Assembly (NCBI GenBank): GCA_942492065.1
Contig: CALODV010000013.1
Location: forward strand, 1,321,749-1,385,748
DNA: 64,000 nt
Direction of reading: 5' to 3'
Source of the DNA: G963665815 sp942492065
GTDB taxonomy: Bacteria > Cloacimonadota > Cloacimonadia > Cloacimonadales > JAIOQZ01
Shown here: piece after piece, positions 26,177 through 36,378 of the stretch
Layout of the letters: the number at the start of each line of letters is the position of its first letter
Numbering within the stretch: position 1 is the stretch's first letter
Position numbers and translations under genes: made by a program
The notes under the pieces: model-generated
Database searches by the model: none
Seen by the model: the letters and a program-made list of their open reading frames with translations, nothing else
Told to the model about the DNA's origin: nothing

Positions 26177-27086
26177 GTTTTTCATAAAACTTGTCACAAT
26201 ACTATTGATAGGTCTTATTATAGACAGGCTTATCGGTTACGTAGTTATTAATGCATTTAATAAGAATTCAAATAATAATGTCTGTATTGCCGAAAGAATC
26301 AAAAGAGCGAAAAAGTATCAACCTGATATTTTAATTCTGGGACCGTCCAGAGCTCATCATCATTACAATGCTGAGATTATAGAAGATTCTCTTGGAGTCA
26401 AATGCTACAACATAGGATCCGGAGGTTCCAATACTATTATTCATGAAATAATTCTGGATGTTCTCACACAGGAGTTCACACCGAAATGTGTTGTTCTGGA
26501 TGTATTTTATAAATTGTCAATTGTTGATGAAAATGATCACTACAGGTCAATTGCAGGGATATACCCATTCGTTGATGAGTCAGAATCTTTCCAGTCTGAA
26601 ATTAAGAAAATCAGCCCTTTTGAACAATACTTGATCAATTTGAAGTTCTACAAATACAGATCAATAATGTACTCTGTGCTTAAGTCAATTCCTCTTCCCA
26701 AATATGATGCAACCATTAAAGGTTACTGGCCGCTGGAAATTAAAAAGAATCCGCTTTTGGAAAAAGAGAAAGGTGATTTCGATCTGGAAAACTATGATAA
26801 AGATCTTACAGATAAAATTATGGCTATTCAGAAAATATGTGATGAAAAAGGTATAAAATTAGTTGTCTCAGTTTCACCGTTTTATGCAGAGCAGAACAGA
26901 CAATGTCCTCAGATACTGCTTGATTTCTTTGCTGAAAACAATATCCCTGTATTAAATTACGATATCAATAAGTATAAAGTTTTTGATGATAAATCTCTTT
27001 ACAACGATCCAATGCACCTGCATAAAAAAGGTGCAGATATGTTTACCAGATTATTTGTTGGAGATTTAAAAAGTATATTGAAATAG
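26145..27086 (+). CDS. SGNH/DltD-AlgJ-like membrane-anchored partner of the MBOAT protein
   Basis: About 313 residues; one N-terminal membrane helix (about 13-33), the rest outside. SGNH-type motifs: LILGPSRAHHHYN (Ser nucleophile), GSGGSN and DPMHLHKKGADMF (Asp-His). MBOAT proteins are commonly encoded with such partners (DltB/DltD, AlgI/AlgJ, PatA/PatB), which finish acyl transfer in the periplasm. The gene starts inside the MBOAT end (overlap 32 bases), so the two are translationally coupled. A terminator follows after 34 bases. Confidence 0.82.
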   Translation: MHHSSSTSNSRFFIKLVTILLIGLIIDRLIGYVVINAFNKNSNNNVCIAERIKRAKKYQPDILILGPSRAHHHYNAEIIEDSLGVKCYNIGSGGSNTIIHEIILDVLTQEFTPKCVVLDVFYKLSIVDENDHYRSIAGIYPFVDESESFQSEIKKISPFEQYLINLKFYKYRSIMYSVLKSIPLPKYDATIKGYWPLEIKKNPLLEKEKGDFDLENYDKDLTDKIMAIQKICDEKGIKLVVSVSPFYAEQNRQCPQILLDFFAENNIPVLNYDINKYKVFDDKSLYNDPMHLHKKGADMFTRLFVGDLKSILK

Positions 27087-27120
27087 TCGCCGATAATTTT
27101 AAACAACTATCAGATAAGAA

Positions 27121-27150
27121 AACAGCCTGTCGGAAATCCGGCAGGCTGTT
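27121..27150. terminator. Bidirectional terminator between acylation cluster and RND gene
   Basis: 13-bp stem AACAGCCTGTCGG/CCGGCAGGCTGTT with a 4-base loop between two convergent genes. Confidence 0.75.
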
Positions 27151-27167
27151 CTAACTTGTATAATAGA

Positions 27168-30100
27168 TTACTTTTTCTTTTCCATTAACTGAATTTCACC
27201 TGATTCCAGAGCTTCCTTGAAACTCATTCTTTTCTTGAATCTTGATATACCCATACTTCCACCAACAGAATCAACTATTGAGTAGATCACAGGAATTACA
27301 AACAGAGTAAGTATTGTGGCAAAAGCCAGACCAAAAGCAATTGCAACAGCCATTGGTCTCCAGTCTCTACCGGCATCACCGGGAGCAATAATCATAGGCA
27401 TAAGCCCTATAATTGTTGTTATGGTTGTCAGTATAATTGGTCTGAGCCTGATTGATCCACCATTAATAAGTGACTGCCATCTGTTAATACCTCGCTCACG
27501 TTCTCTGTTAACAAAGTCAACCAGAACCAGTGAATCATTAACAACAACACCAACCAGTGCTACAATTGCCACAAGAGTGTTTATTGAGAACGGAAGCCTT
27601 GTTACAAGCAGACCAAATATAACTCCGATGAATGCAAAAGGTATTGTAGTCATCACAATCAGAGGTTGAATATACGACTTAAATTGAGTTGCCAGAATTG
27701 CAAACACCAGCAGAATCGCTATTCCGAAAGCAAGATACAACGAACCGTATGATTTTGCCTGTTCTTCAGCAGTACCGCCAAATTCCATTGTGTATCCGGG
27801 GAATCTTTTAGAGAAGTTCTCCAAAACCCCTACAGTTCCTGTTATTCTGTTACCTTTTAGTATTTGAGTCACTTCATCCGGACTGCGTTTCGCCATTATC
27901 CCGTTTGATTCGTACAAAGATGTAGATGCAGTAATTGTGATAATTCTGTCACCATCTCTGTGTTTTATTGATGAAAGGCTATTTTCCAGCTTCATTTCAA
28001 CAATATCTCTCAGTTCAACTATACTGCCGGATAGTGTTCTCAGCGTAAGATTTTTTAAGTCTTCAATAGTGTTCATCTGTGATTCTTTAAGGCGTACAAC
28101 GATATCATACTCATCCAGACCATCACCTCTGAATTCAGAAACTGTCGATCCATAAGAAGCAATTCTGACAGCAGATGCAACCTGACCAAGGGTTAATCCG
28201 TAAATACCAAGTTTTTCCAGATCAGGGATAAGCTGAATTTCTTTTTTCCCAGGTTTGAAGGAGTCCTCAATATCAACTACACCCGGTATTTTCTCAAGCT
28301 CACTTTTAATTACATCAGATATATAGTCCAGTCTGTTCAGGTTATCACCTTTAATACGCAGCTCAACATCTGCTCCTGTTGGCGGACCACTTCTCTGAGT
28401 AGAAAACTTATAAGTGTATACTCCCGGAAGGTTGCTCACATATTGACGTATAACATTTTTAATATGATCATAACCAAACTCTCGCTCATCAGCTTCTCTT
28501 AAATCAATTTTGATTTCCGCATTTGAAGTTGCAACCTGTCTGTCATGCTGTTCAATATATTGCCCGACAGTTGTCACAATAGCTTCAACATCTGTGTGTT
28601 CTTCCATTGTCATAATGTAGTTTTCTACACTGGATACAATTCTGTTTGTTTCATCCAGGTCAGTTCCAACAGGGGTTTGCAGGTGCAGAATCACTGTTTT
28701 AGGCTGCTGAGCAGGAAAGAACTCAAATTTAACTAATCTTGCTGCTACACAACCTAATGACAGGAACATTGCCAGTATCACCATGGAAATTGTCAGAAAT
28801 CTGTGGCTTAATGCGAACCTTAATGCTCTCTGATATCTTGAAATAAGGAAATTCATCAGTTTTGATGCATCTTTTGCCTTGCTCTTCAAAGGTTTTGAAA
28901 ACTCAGCAATATGAGATGGCAGAATTACAAGACTTTCAAAAAGGGATGCGGCAAGAGCCAGAGACACAACTATCGGGAATATTCGCATGAATTTCCCCAT
29001 CATTCCCTGCATAAGCAGCATTGGAGTAAATGCGGCAATAGTTGTTGTTACTGCTGCAATCACCGGCCACATAATCTCATTCGTACCTTTAATTGCGGCT
29101 TCTTTGGGAGATAGCCCCTGTTCCATATATCTATGAACATTCTCCAGTACAACAATAGCATCGTCCACAATCATACCAAGAACAAGAACCAGACCAAACA
29201 AACTCAGGTTGTTCATTGTTACATCAAACTGACGCATGAGGATAAATGTAAGGAGAAAACTGAAAGGTATTCCAAGAGCTGCAAAAATAGCGTTTCTCCA
29301 ACCGATAAAAATCATAAGAATAATGAATACAAGAATAATTCCCAGAAATGCACTTGTACCGAGTGTATTAATACTGTTTTTTACCGGAATTGAACTGTCA
29401 TTACGGATTGTTGCTTGAAGCCCGGGGACAGTCTCTTTAAATTCTTCGACAAATTTTCTCACATCTTTCATAACAGACATGATATTTCCATCAGCATCCT
29501 GATATACAAAAAGACTAACACTTTTATGACCATCCAGCTTACTTATCACATCCTGTTCCTGCAACGTATCATTTACAACAGCAACATCTTTTATCTTTAA
29601 GCTTCTGCCGTTGGAGTCCATTCTGATAACAAGCTCCTCAATATCTTTTGTATCGTCAAACTCACCAATAGTTCTCAAAATGAATTCCACTCTACCGAAA
29701 TCAATTTTTCCACCTGGAACATTCATATTGCTGTTTCTGATTGCATTAGACAAATCATCAAGAGTAAGACCATATTGTTCCAGCTTATTTATATCTCCTT
29801 CAACCCAGATTTCTCTTTCCTGTGTACCATAAATATCAACCTTGGAAATATCTCTAAGGTCCAGAATACCGTCTTTCATATTCTCTGCGATTTCTCTTAT
29901 TGCATTTGCAGAAAAATCTCCGCCAAGTGATATGTCGCACATTTCATTAACTTCTCTCATGTTGATACGCATGATAATCGGATCCATTGCATCCTCAGGC
30001 AGATCTTTAACCTTATCCATTTCAGCATTAAGATCATTCCAGCCTTTTTCAATATCAGCATCCGGCTTGAACTGAATCATTATTGAACATCGACCTTCCT

Positions 30101-30353
30101 GAGCTTCTGAATCTATGAAATCAATATCATCAACATCCGATATTTCTTCTTCAATTTTATTTACTATAAACTGCTCCATTTCTGTCGGAGATACACCCGG
30201 ATAGACCACACCAATATAGATCATACCAAATTCAACAGCTGGCATTTCTTCTTTTGGTATAACTACCATTTGGTATATACCCCAGAGAAATACCATAATC
30301 ATTATGATGTTTATCAAAGCAGAATTGTTAACAGAAAATTTTGCTAAAGACAT
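27168..30353 (-). CDS. RND-family efflux pump, inner-membrane transporter
   Basis: 1061 residues with the classical layout: helix 1 (about 10-30), large periplasmic loop, helices 2-6, second loop, helices 8-12. Helix 4 has LGMIVDDAIVVLENVHR with the two Asp residues needed for proton transport; helices near the end carry VALVGVVVNDSLVLVDFVNRERERG. Sequence type is hydrophobe/amphiphile efflux rather than metal (no metal signature seen). It works with the adaptor and TolC-like genes upstream in the operon; AAGGAG precedes the ATG, 14 bases after the adaptor gene. Substrate unknown. Confidence 0.96.
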   Translation of the reverse strand: MSLAKFSVNNSALINIIMIMVFLWGIYQMVVIPKEEMPAVEFGMIYIGVVYPGVSPTEMEQFIVNKIEEEISDVDDIDFIDSEAQEGRCSIMIQFKPDADIEKGWNDLNAEMDKVKDLPEDAMDPIIMRINMREVNEMCDISLGGDFSANAIREIAENMKDGILDLRDISKVDIYGTQEREIWVEGDINKLEQYGLTLDDLSNAIRNSNMNVPGGKIDFGRVEFILRTIGEFDDTKDIEELVIRMDSNGRSLKIKDVAVVNDTLQEQDVISKLDGHKSVSLFVYQDADGNIMSVMKDVRKFVEEFKETVPGLQATIRNDSSIPVKNSINTLGTSAFLGIILVFIILMIFIGWRNAIFAALGIPFSFLLTFILMRQFDVTMNNLSLFGLVLVLGMIVDDAIVVLENVHRYMEQGLSPKEAAIKGTNEIMWPVIAAVTTTIAAFTPMLLMQGMMGKFMRIFPIVVSLALAASLFESLVILPSHIAEFSKPLKSKAKDASKLMNFLISRYQRALRFALSHRFLTISMVILAMFLSLGCVAARLVKFEFFPAQQPKTVILHLQTPVGTDLDETNRIVSSVENYIMTMEEHTDVEAIVTTVGQYIEQHDRQVATSNAEIKIDLREADEREFGYDHIKNVIRQYVSNLPGVYTYKFSTQRSGPPTGADVELRIKGDNLNRLDYISDVIKSELEKIPGVVDIEDSFKPGKKEIQLIPDLEKLGIYGLTLGQVASAVRIASYGSTVSEFRGDGLDEYDIVVRLKESQMNTIEDLKNLTLRTLSGSIVELRDIVEMKLENSLSSIKHRDGDRIITITASTSLYESNGIMAKRSPDEVTQILKGNRITGTVGVLENFSKRFPGYTMEFGGTAEEQAKSYGSLYLAFGIAILLVFAILATQFKSYIQPLIVMTTIPFAFIGVIFGLLVTRLPFSINTLVAIVALVGVVVNDSLVLVDFVNRERERGINRWQSLINGGSIRLRPIILTTITTIIGLMPMIIAPGDAGRDWRPMAVAIAFGLAFATILTLFVIPVIYSIVDSVGGSMGISRFKKRMSFKEALESGEIQLMEKKK

Positions 30354-30367
30354 AACAGCTCCTTGTC

Positions 30368-31477
30368 TTATTTCCTGATTTCAACTGTAACATTGTCTTC
30401 AAGATTATCCATTCCTTCTACAACCAGATTTTCGTCTGGACCAATTCCACTTTTCAGTATCACATTTTCTTCTATCTGTGTTCCCAGAATAACTTTTTTC
30501 CTTACAGCTTTATTATCAACAGATACAGTGAACACGAAATTATCATCATACTGCTTTTTGATGTTGTTTAGTGAAGTATAAATTACATCCTTGTATACTT
30601 TCGAAAGTATTTTACCTTCTATAATCATCCCGGGATATAGAACTCTATCCGGATTTTCCAGAGTGATTTCTATAGGGTAGTTCGCAGTTTGTCCTTCAGG
30701 TTTTATCCCTTTACCTGTAATTTTACCTTTAATACTTGTTTCAAGCAGCTTATGATAAACTTGAACTTCCTGACCTCTTTTCAGCTTGGTGATATTGGTT
30801 TCACCAACACCGGTTCTTATAATCAGCTTTCTGGTGTTTACAATATTGCAGACCATTGAACCCATATTGAGTAAATCACCTTCTTCAATAGAAATGTTTG
30901 AGATATATCCTGAACGTGGAGCGACAAGATTTGAATTATCAAGAGCTTTTCTTGCTTTTTCCATTGCAACTTTTGCCCCGCTCAAGCCTGCCTGAGCTCC
31001 CTTGAGACTGCTTTCAGCAGTTAGAAGCTCAGAATCAGACGCATTGCCTGTTTCATGCAGATTTTTCACAGCATCGAAATTCATCTGTGCAGTTGATAAA
31101 GAGGCTTCTGAAGACAATACGCTTGCCTCTGACTGCTTATACTGTATCAGATAATCTGTATTATCTACCCTACCGATCGATTCACCTTTTTCCACCCAGT
31201 CTCCCAGCGTTTTGTGTACTTCAATTACCTTTCCGGCAGTTTCACTGATAAGCGCTATGTCTGTAATACCTTCCAGTTTACCGGTTATTTTTATATATTC
31301 TTTGAGATCTTTGAGTTCGGTTTTCTTTACTATTACCGGGATGCTTTTAGCTTCTTTTTTTGGGTTTGCAGCTCCTTTTGAAGGTCCACCCTTACATGCT
31401 GTCAAAAGAACAAACAGTATTACAGTAAACATCACACGTTTATTTCTTGATTCTTTATTTAAAAATCGGAAGTTCAT
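30368..31477 (-). CDS. RND periplasmic adaptor lipoprotein (membrane fusion protein)
   Basis: 369 residues. Signal with lipobox LLTAC (about residue 28). Order: beta-barrel strand, lipoyl half (ISETAGKVIEVHKTLGDWVEKGE), alpha-helical hairpin (about 110-170, heptad-rich), second lipoyl half (VAPRSGYISNISIEEGDLL), beta-barrel and membrane-proximal domains. It links the RND transporter with the TolC-like channel. Its start overlaps the end of the TolC-like gene by 23 bases. Confidence 0.93.
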   Translation of the reverse strand: MNFRFLNKESRNKRVMFTVILFVLLTACKGGPSKGAANPKKEAKSIPVIVKKTELKDLKEYIKITGKLEGITDIALISETAGKVIEVHKTLGDWVEKGESIGRVDNTDYLIQYKQSEASVLSSEASLSTAQMNFDAVKNLHETGNASDSELLTAESSLKGAQAGLSGAKVAMEKARKALDNSNLVAPRSGYISNISIEEGDLLNMGSMVCNIVNTRKLIIRTGVGETNITKLKRGQEVQVYHKLLETSIKGKITGKGIKPEGQTANYPIEITLENPDRVLYPGMIIEGKILSKVYKDVIYTSLNNIKKQYDDNFVFTVSVDNKAVRKKVILGTQIEENVILKSGIGPDENLVVEGMDNLEDNVTVEIRK

Positions 31478-32771
31478 TTTCTACTCCTAATTGATTTAAT
31501 AAGGCTGATTTTGCTTTGAGAAAATCATAAAGACTTTTTGTATATTGGTTTTGAGATGAGATGTACATTATCTCTGTATCAAGCAGTTCAGTCGCAGATA
31601 TCAGGTTTTGTCTGAATCTTTCTTCCATCTGCAAAAATGTCTGTTCAGCATAATTCAGAGCCAATCTGGAAGATTTTATTGATTTTGCGGCAGTAATCAT
31701 TGCATAAGCCTGCCTTTTTACATTCAGACTTATCTGATCTTTAGTGTTTTCATGATTAAAGAATGCAGCTGAATAACTGTGAGCAGAACTTTTATAGTCA
31801 GAATAAGTATCAATAAGCGGAAATATATTCATTGATGCATTTAAGGTTAATGTTCCGGAATCATCTTCATCCATACCCTCAATCTCATCCCATTTTTTGT
31901 TGTATGAAAGTGATAATGTAGGAAGAAATTTTCCTGTACTCATGTATTTGGCAAGTTTAGCTGTTTTCAAGCCCAATTCAGATGATTTGATGCTGTAGTT
32001 ATTTTTCAGAGAATAATCAACTGAATTGGCAACAAACTTAGTGATTCTGTCTGAGTCATAAGCATCGAATTCAGAAGCTTCCTGTTCTATTCCAGCCGGA
32101 GGAATCTTACTAAGAGTTATCTCTTCTTTTAAAGTGAGAAAATTCTCCAGATCCTGTCTGCTCACTGTCCATAATGATTCCATCTGTAAAAGTGTAACCT
32201 CTTTTGTCGCTGTTTCAGATTTAATCTTGAAATATTCTGATTGGGTTAATGTTCCTGATTCGAATCTTACTTTTGCAATAGCTTCATGTTTTCTGGCAGA
32301 TTCAAGTGACTTTCTGGCGACTTCAAGTAAATCCTTGTTTTCCAGAGCTGAGAAGTATTTCGATTCAACATCTGAGACTGTCTGAAGCTTTGTAGTTTTA
32401 TAACTTGCCTCAGATATTTTGTATGTGTTTGACTGCATTCTTGTATTAAGGAATAAACTTCCTCCGGTAAACAGTGGCTGACTTACAGTAAATCCATGTG
32501 TGTTAAACTCATCATATTTATGTAAACCAGACTGAGTTGTAATCTGCTGTTTATCATCGTACTTCAATTTTGTTGCTGAAGCCTGAACAGATGGTCCCAG
32601 ATTGCTATAGGCTTTTATCAGACTCCATTTGGATGATTTTAATTCCTTTTCGCTCTTCTTCAGTAAATGGTTGTTCTTTAATGCCATTTTTTTAGCCTGC
32701 TCAAGATCAATTTCCAATGCAGGTAAAAGCATGACAATAAGAGTTAAACATATTGTTAGTGCTATCCTCAT
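31455..32771 (-). CDS. TolC-family outer-membrane channel protein
   Basis: 438 residues; signal peptide about 1-18. Repeated long helices with the family's two halves: LEQAKKMALKNNHLLKKSEK near the N-terminus and TAKLAKYMSTGKFLPTLSLS in the second half, FTVSQPLFTGGS as the strand-turn motif. It forms the outer-membrane channel of the tripartite pump. AGGAG precedes the start, which lies 2 bases after the padR stop. Confidence 0.92.
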   Translation of the reverse strand: MRIALTICLTLIVMLLPALEIDLEQAKKMALKNNHLLKKSEKELKSSKWSLIKAYSNLGPSVQASATKLKYDDKQQITTQSGLHKYDEFNTHGFTVSQPLFTGGSLFLNTRMQSNTYKISEASYKTTKLQTVSDVESKYFSALENKDLLEVARKSLESARKHEAIAKVRFESGTLTQSEYFKIKSETATKEVTLLQMESLWTVSRQDLENFLTLKEEITLSKIPPAGIEQEASEFDAYDSDRITKFVANSVDYSLKNNYSIKSSELGLKTAKLAKYMSTGKFLPTLSLSYNKKWDEIEGMDEDDSGTLTLNASMNIFPLIDTYSDYKSSAHSYSAAFFNHENTKDQISLNVKRQAYAMITAAKSIKSSRLALNYAEQTFLQMEERFRQNLISATELLDTEIMYISSQNQYTKSLYDFLKAKSALLNQLGVENELPIFK

Positions 32772-32773
32772 AT

Positions 32774-33337
32774 CTACTCCTGTAAAAAAATTTCCTGATT
32801 TTCTTTATATGTTAACAATCTTTGAAGACTTTCAAACATTTTTGTGTTATAGTATGAGAACTCAGTTCCCATATCAAGCATAGCCTGCCAATTAAATGGT
32901 AGTGAAAAATATTGATCTTCAACGTTTTTTCTGAATTCTTTTTTGCTGATGAAATCATTGTAATAGAATTCATGCTGCTGCTCCAATGCGTCCCTGAATT
33001 CACTGAGCTTTATCACTCCGTTTATAAATACAAGTGCCAGCCAGAATCCTTTGGGCTGACTCATATCGGAAAGTTTCTTCAATACAATTTTCCTCAGGTA
33101 TTTCTTTCCCGATTCAGTTATCTTATAAACTTTCTTGTCCGGAGATGTATCACCTTTTATCAGTTCACCAAGTATATACCCATCTTCTTCAAGTCTTGGC
33201 AGCGCTTTGTATATGGCTGGAAGTTTAATTCCTGCCCACAGCTCCATATTCCTACACTGAATTTCTCTTTTGAATTCATAGCCATGCATGGGCTTATACA
33301 TTAGAAATCCAAGTATTGTCATATTTGTTGCTGACAT
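32774..33337 (-). CDS. PadR-family transcriptional regulator
   Basis: 187 residues. N-terminal winged helix with MTILGFLMYKPMHGYEFKREI, IYKALPRLEEDGYI and KVYKITESGKKYL, the PadR signature; the C-terminal half is a helical dimerisation domain of the Vir/AphA type. As first gene of the efflux operon it most likely represses its own promoter and is released by a pump substrate (inference from the family). AAGGAG precedes the ATG. Confidence 0.93.
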   Translation of the reverse strand: MSATNMTILGFLMYKPMHGYEFKREIQCRNMELWAGIKLPAIYKALPRLEEDGYILGELIKGDTSPDKKVYKITESGKKYLRKIVLKKLSDMSQPKGFWLALVFINGVIKLSEFRDALEQQHEFYYNDFISKKEFRKNVEDQYFSLPFNWQAMLDMGTEFSYYNTKMFESLQRLLTYKENQEIFLQE

Positions 33338-33350
33338 ATAAACTCCTTAT

Positions 33351-33376
33351 ATTATATTTTCTATTAATAGTATAAT
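33351..33376. promoter_or_regulatory. Candidate PadR operator/promoter region
   Basis: Imperfect palindrome centred on CTATTAATAG with ATTATA and TATAAT arms, directly upstream of the padR ribosome-binding site. It overlaps possible -10 boxes on the minus strand. AT-rich palindromes are usual for PadR sites, but binding is inferred. Confidence 0.4.
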
Positions 33377-33878
33377 TTCTAATACCTTGGTTTTTTAATA
33401 CTGTGTTTATGGCAAGGAAAATATTGAATTTAGCCCTATAAAATTAAGTATTGCTATTATAATATATATTAAGAATTATTTAAAATGCTTATTATACAAT
33501 AGATTAAGCTTAATAGGAAATTACCTCTGCTCAATTCTATATTTGTTAATAAATAGTTAATTGAATGTAATTTGCAATTAACACTCAATAATTGATTCAG
33601 GAATTTTATACTCTATTTTAGAGTAGCTAAAAAGTATCACATATATAAAAAGGTATATCTTTAACTTTCTTTGAATTAATAGTTAACATTTCAGTAATCT
33701 TTTCGTTACTATAGGTAGATTTAGTGTATAAAATGTATTATTTTTATTGAATAGACAGTGTATCCACTTTAAGTCTGAGCTGCATATTAAAAATGAAGGA
33801 ATGCTTAATTCAGGAATTAATTTGACAAAAAAACAATATTAATACCTTTAACAATAAATTCAAATCGGACGGAATCAA
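33377..33878. other. AT-rich intergenic region
   Basis: About 500 bases between the divergent padR and zinc-ribbon genes, very AT-rich, with many stops in all frames. No gene, RNA or clear repeat is seen. Confidence 0.45.
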
Positions 33879-34622
33879 ATGAGATGTATAGAATGTAAAA
33901 AAGATATTGATGAGCTTGCTTTTTATTGCACAAACTGTGGAACTGAAACTACAATTATAAAAGACAAACTTTCTGCAAAACAGGCAATTCGAGAAACCTG
34001 GGCAGAAATAAAAAAGGAAAAATCGAAAGCATATATTTTTTCGATCTTCTATGTTCTGATTATTCTACTACCTATCAGTGCAGCTGCTTTTCTCCTGAGA
34101 GATAAGTATTTTATATTGAATGGTGTATTAACCGTATTAGTTCCTCTGGCGTTGATTCCATTCGAGTTTTCCAATATCAGTGAGTTTAAGATTGGAAATT
34201 ATTTTGCGAATCTCAAGGCATATCCCAAGTATTTACTTTTTACATTTATAAACATAATTTATTTCTTTGTAATTAAAATAGTGTGTACCGGAGAACCTGT
34301 GTTCAGCTTTGTATTTGATCCCATTCTCCATCTGGTGCGATTAGTGTTAGTCTTGTACTGGATAGCTGTTGTACTTCCTGTTCCATTTATTATGAATAGA
34401 TATAATGTGAATCCTTTTAAAGCTGTTTATGCTGCATATAAAGGTGGGGCAGAAACACGATGGCAGCATTTCTTTATTGCATTCATCATGTTTGTGTATA
34501 TTATAGTATCTACTCTACTGCTTGGTTTCGGCTTACTTGTTACTATTCCTCTTACTTTCCTCGTAATCAGACATTACGGAATAATGTCACTCAGTTGCAG
34601 CCTATATAAGAAATACGTTTAA
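33879..34622 (+). CDS. Zinc-ribbon membrane protein
   Basis: 247 residues. N-terminal zinc ribbon with CxxC pairs at residues 3/6 and 17/20 (MRCIECKKDI...YCTNCG), a short linker, then about six hydrophobic helices (from residue 48). Such small zinc-ribbon membrane proteins are common but poorly characterised. It is a single gene with no partner in close spacing. Function unknown. Confidence 0.7.
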   Translation: MRCIECKKDIDELAFYCTNCGTETTIIKDKLSAKQAIRETWAEIKKEKSKAYIFSIFYVLIILLPISAAAFLLRDKYFILNGVLTVLVPLALIPFEFSNISEFKIGNYFANLKAYPKYLLFTFINIIYFFVIKIVCTGEPVFSFVFDPILHLVRLVLVLYWIAVVLPVPFIMNRYNVNPFKAVYAAYKGGAETRWQHFFIAFIMFVYIIVSTLLLGFGLLVTIPLTFLVIRHYGIMSLSCSLYKKYV

Positions 34623-34718
34623 TACTCAGTTCTGCCCTTTATTTCCCAGATATATTTTATTATTGACATTTGAAGATAAAAAGTCCTTATTTGCCGTAAT
34701 AGTAATAAGGATGGTTAT

Positions 34719-35270
34719 ATGGTCGGTGATAATTTTCTGAATAAGCTCTCAACTTTATTAAGTGAATCCGAAATCGTATCTGAGTTGGTAATTGACAGAA
34801 GAAGTGGATTCGGGGAAAATCTTGGTTCCATACCAAGACTGTTCGGTACTGTAGATAAATATCCGGTAAAGTTTGATTTTATGTCACGCAAGGAAGTTAA
34901 GATCGAGATTAACTTCAAGACCCAGCATTATATGTTTATAACTCATTTCAACAAGCTTACAAGATTTCTTGATAAATGGAAGTTATCACGTGCAGTAAAA
35001 CTTAATGACACTGAATTTAATGAATTATACAATCTCAGAGATGTTAAAAAGGATGTTGCTGAGATTACATTAACTAAAACGAATATTGATCTTTTAAAGT
35101 CGATGGAGCCTTTCGATTTCTTTAGAATGACATTTAAGGAGTACAGGGTTGTTAAGGATATTGATATGTCTTACACCCCTGAAGATGCTTACAATGATAT
35201 CAGAAATCTGGTTAATTTTGTCAAGAACTGTGATTTAATTTGGAATACAGAAAGAGTATTTAAAGAATAG
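34719..35270 (+). CDS. Hypothetical protein
   Basis: 183 residues, soluble, no signal peptide. Mixed alpha/beta composition (ELVIDRRSGFGENLGSIPRLFGTVDKYPVKFDF in the N-terminal half). I do not recognise the family. It is preceded by a weak site and lies between the zinc-ribbon gene and the secreted-protein pair, without overlap. Confidence 0.6.
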   Translation: MVGDNFLNKLSTLLSESEIVSELVIDRRSGFGENLGSIPRLFGTVDKYPVKFDFMSRKEVKIEINFKTQHYMFITHFNKLTRFLDKWKLSRAVKLNDTEFNELYNLRDVKKDVAEITLTKTNIDLLKSMEPFDFFRMTFKEYRVVKDIDMSYTPEDAYNDIRNLVNFVKNCDLIWNTERVFKE

Positions 35271-35355
35271 TTTATTTTCGGAATGATTTTTGCATACTTG
35301 AATATGTTATAAATGATTATTGGACAATAAATTAATTACTCATGAGGAGGAACTT

Positions 35356-36378
35356 ATGAAAGTGAAAATGTTAGTGTTTTTTATTATTAGTGTAGGAATA
35401 TTATGTGCAAATCCGATTGTTACCCCAATCCTGACTCAAGTAAAGCTTTTGGATGAACAGGGAAATTGGGAGATAACTCTGGATAATAATTATCTGTTTA
35501 GAAGCGAAGCAGTCAGAGATACAACAGAATTTACTTTCTATTGCAAAGCAGGAAGTATTAGTTTTGATGTTGTTCATGACATCAATGACATGCTGCCTTT
35601 AGTAGTTTCATCACTGGACTTGAACACTGATTTAAAGATAAACCCTGTTGGGGATTCATTATACATCTTATGGGATTCTTTTGTCTGTGAGTATGGACCA
35701 GGTACTTCTTTGAACTCACTCTCAGCTGGAGAAAAACTTATTATTGTGGGAGTATACTATGATGAGAGCACAGATTTCTGGTGGTGTCATGCTGACAGTC
35801 TTGGAAATCCTTTCACAGATTTAACTGTCAAGCTACAGGATTCTAACGGCAGAGAAGTTGATAATGCTGAAATCTCTTTTGATGGAAACCAGTGGGGAGG
35901 GCAATGCCTGGAAAATCAATCAAATGGTATATACTTTCGTCCCAGTTTGCCATGTAAGCAGCTTCAGCTGCAGACTTATATCAATTCAATCTTATATGAC
36001 TCCTTCTGTTATATGGGAGATCCCGGGACAACTGATTCAATTACTATTACATTAGATAACTACACTCAGGGAGTGGGAGAGGAAACAATTCCTCATCCTG
36101 ATTTAAAGATCGCGAACTATCCAAATCCATTTAATCCGGAAACAGAAATAGTTTTTTCTCTCAAGAAACAGTATTCTGATGTAAAAATTGAAATATTCAA
36201 CACAAAAGGTCAGATAGTCCGATCTATTCCAGTCAGCAATATGGCAATAGGTGAAAACTCAGTAACATGGAACGGTCAGGACAGTTCAGGAAGAAAGGCT
36301 GCATCCGGAACATATTATTGCAGAGTACAAGCAGATGGTAGTATTCTGTTTGTAAATAAAATGACATTATTGAAATAA
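35356..36378 (+). CDS. Secreted protein with FlgD-like sorting tail
   Basis: 340 residues from the ATG at 35356, preceded by GAGGAGG; an earlier in-frame ATG at 35320 has no site and would hide the signal peptide. Signal peptide about 1-19 (LVFFIISVGILCA). Middle domain is beta-rich with an Ig-like segment (LTVKLQDSNGREVDNAEISF). The C-terminal 85 residues contain NYPNPFNPETEIVFSL and end in KMTLLK, the same sorting module as in four other proteins in this window. The next gene starts on its last base, so the two are coupled. Confidence 0.8.
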   Translation: MKVKMLVFFIISVGILCANPIVTPILTQVKLLDEQGNWEITLDNNYLFRSEAVRDTTEFTFYCKAGSISFDVVHDINDMLPLVVSSLDLNTDLKINPVGDSLYILWDSFVCEYGPGTSLNSLSAGEKLIIVGVYYDESTDFWWCHADSLGNPFTDLTVKLQDSNGREVDNAEISFDGNQWGGQCLENQSNGIYFRPSLPCKQLQLQTYINSILYDSFCYMGDPGTTDSITITLDNYTQGVGEETIPHPDLKIANYPNPFNPETEIVFSLKKQYSDVKIEIFNTKGQIVRSIPVSNMAIGENSVTWNGQDSSGRKAASGTYYCRVQADGSILFVNKMTLLK

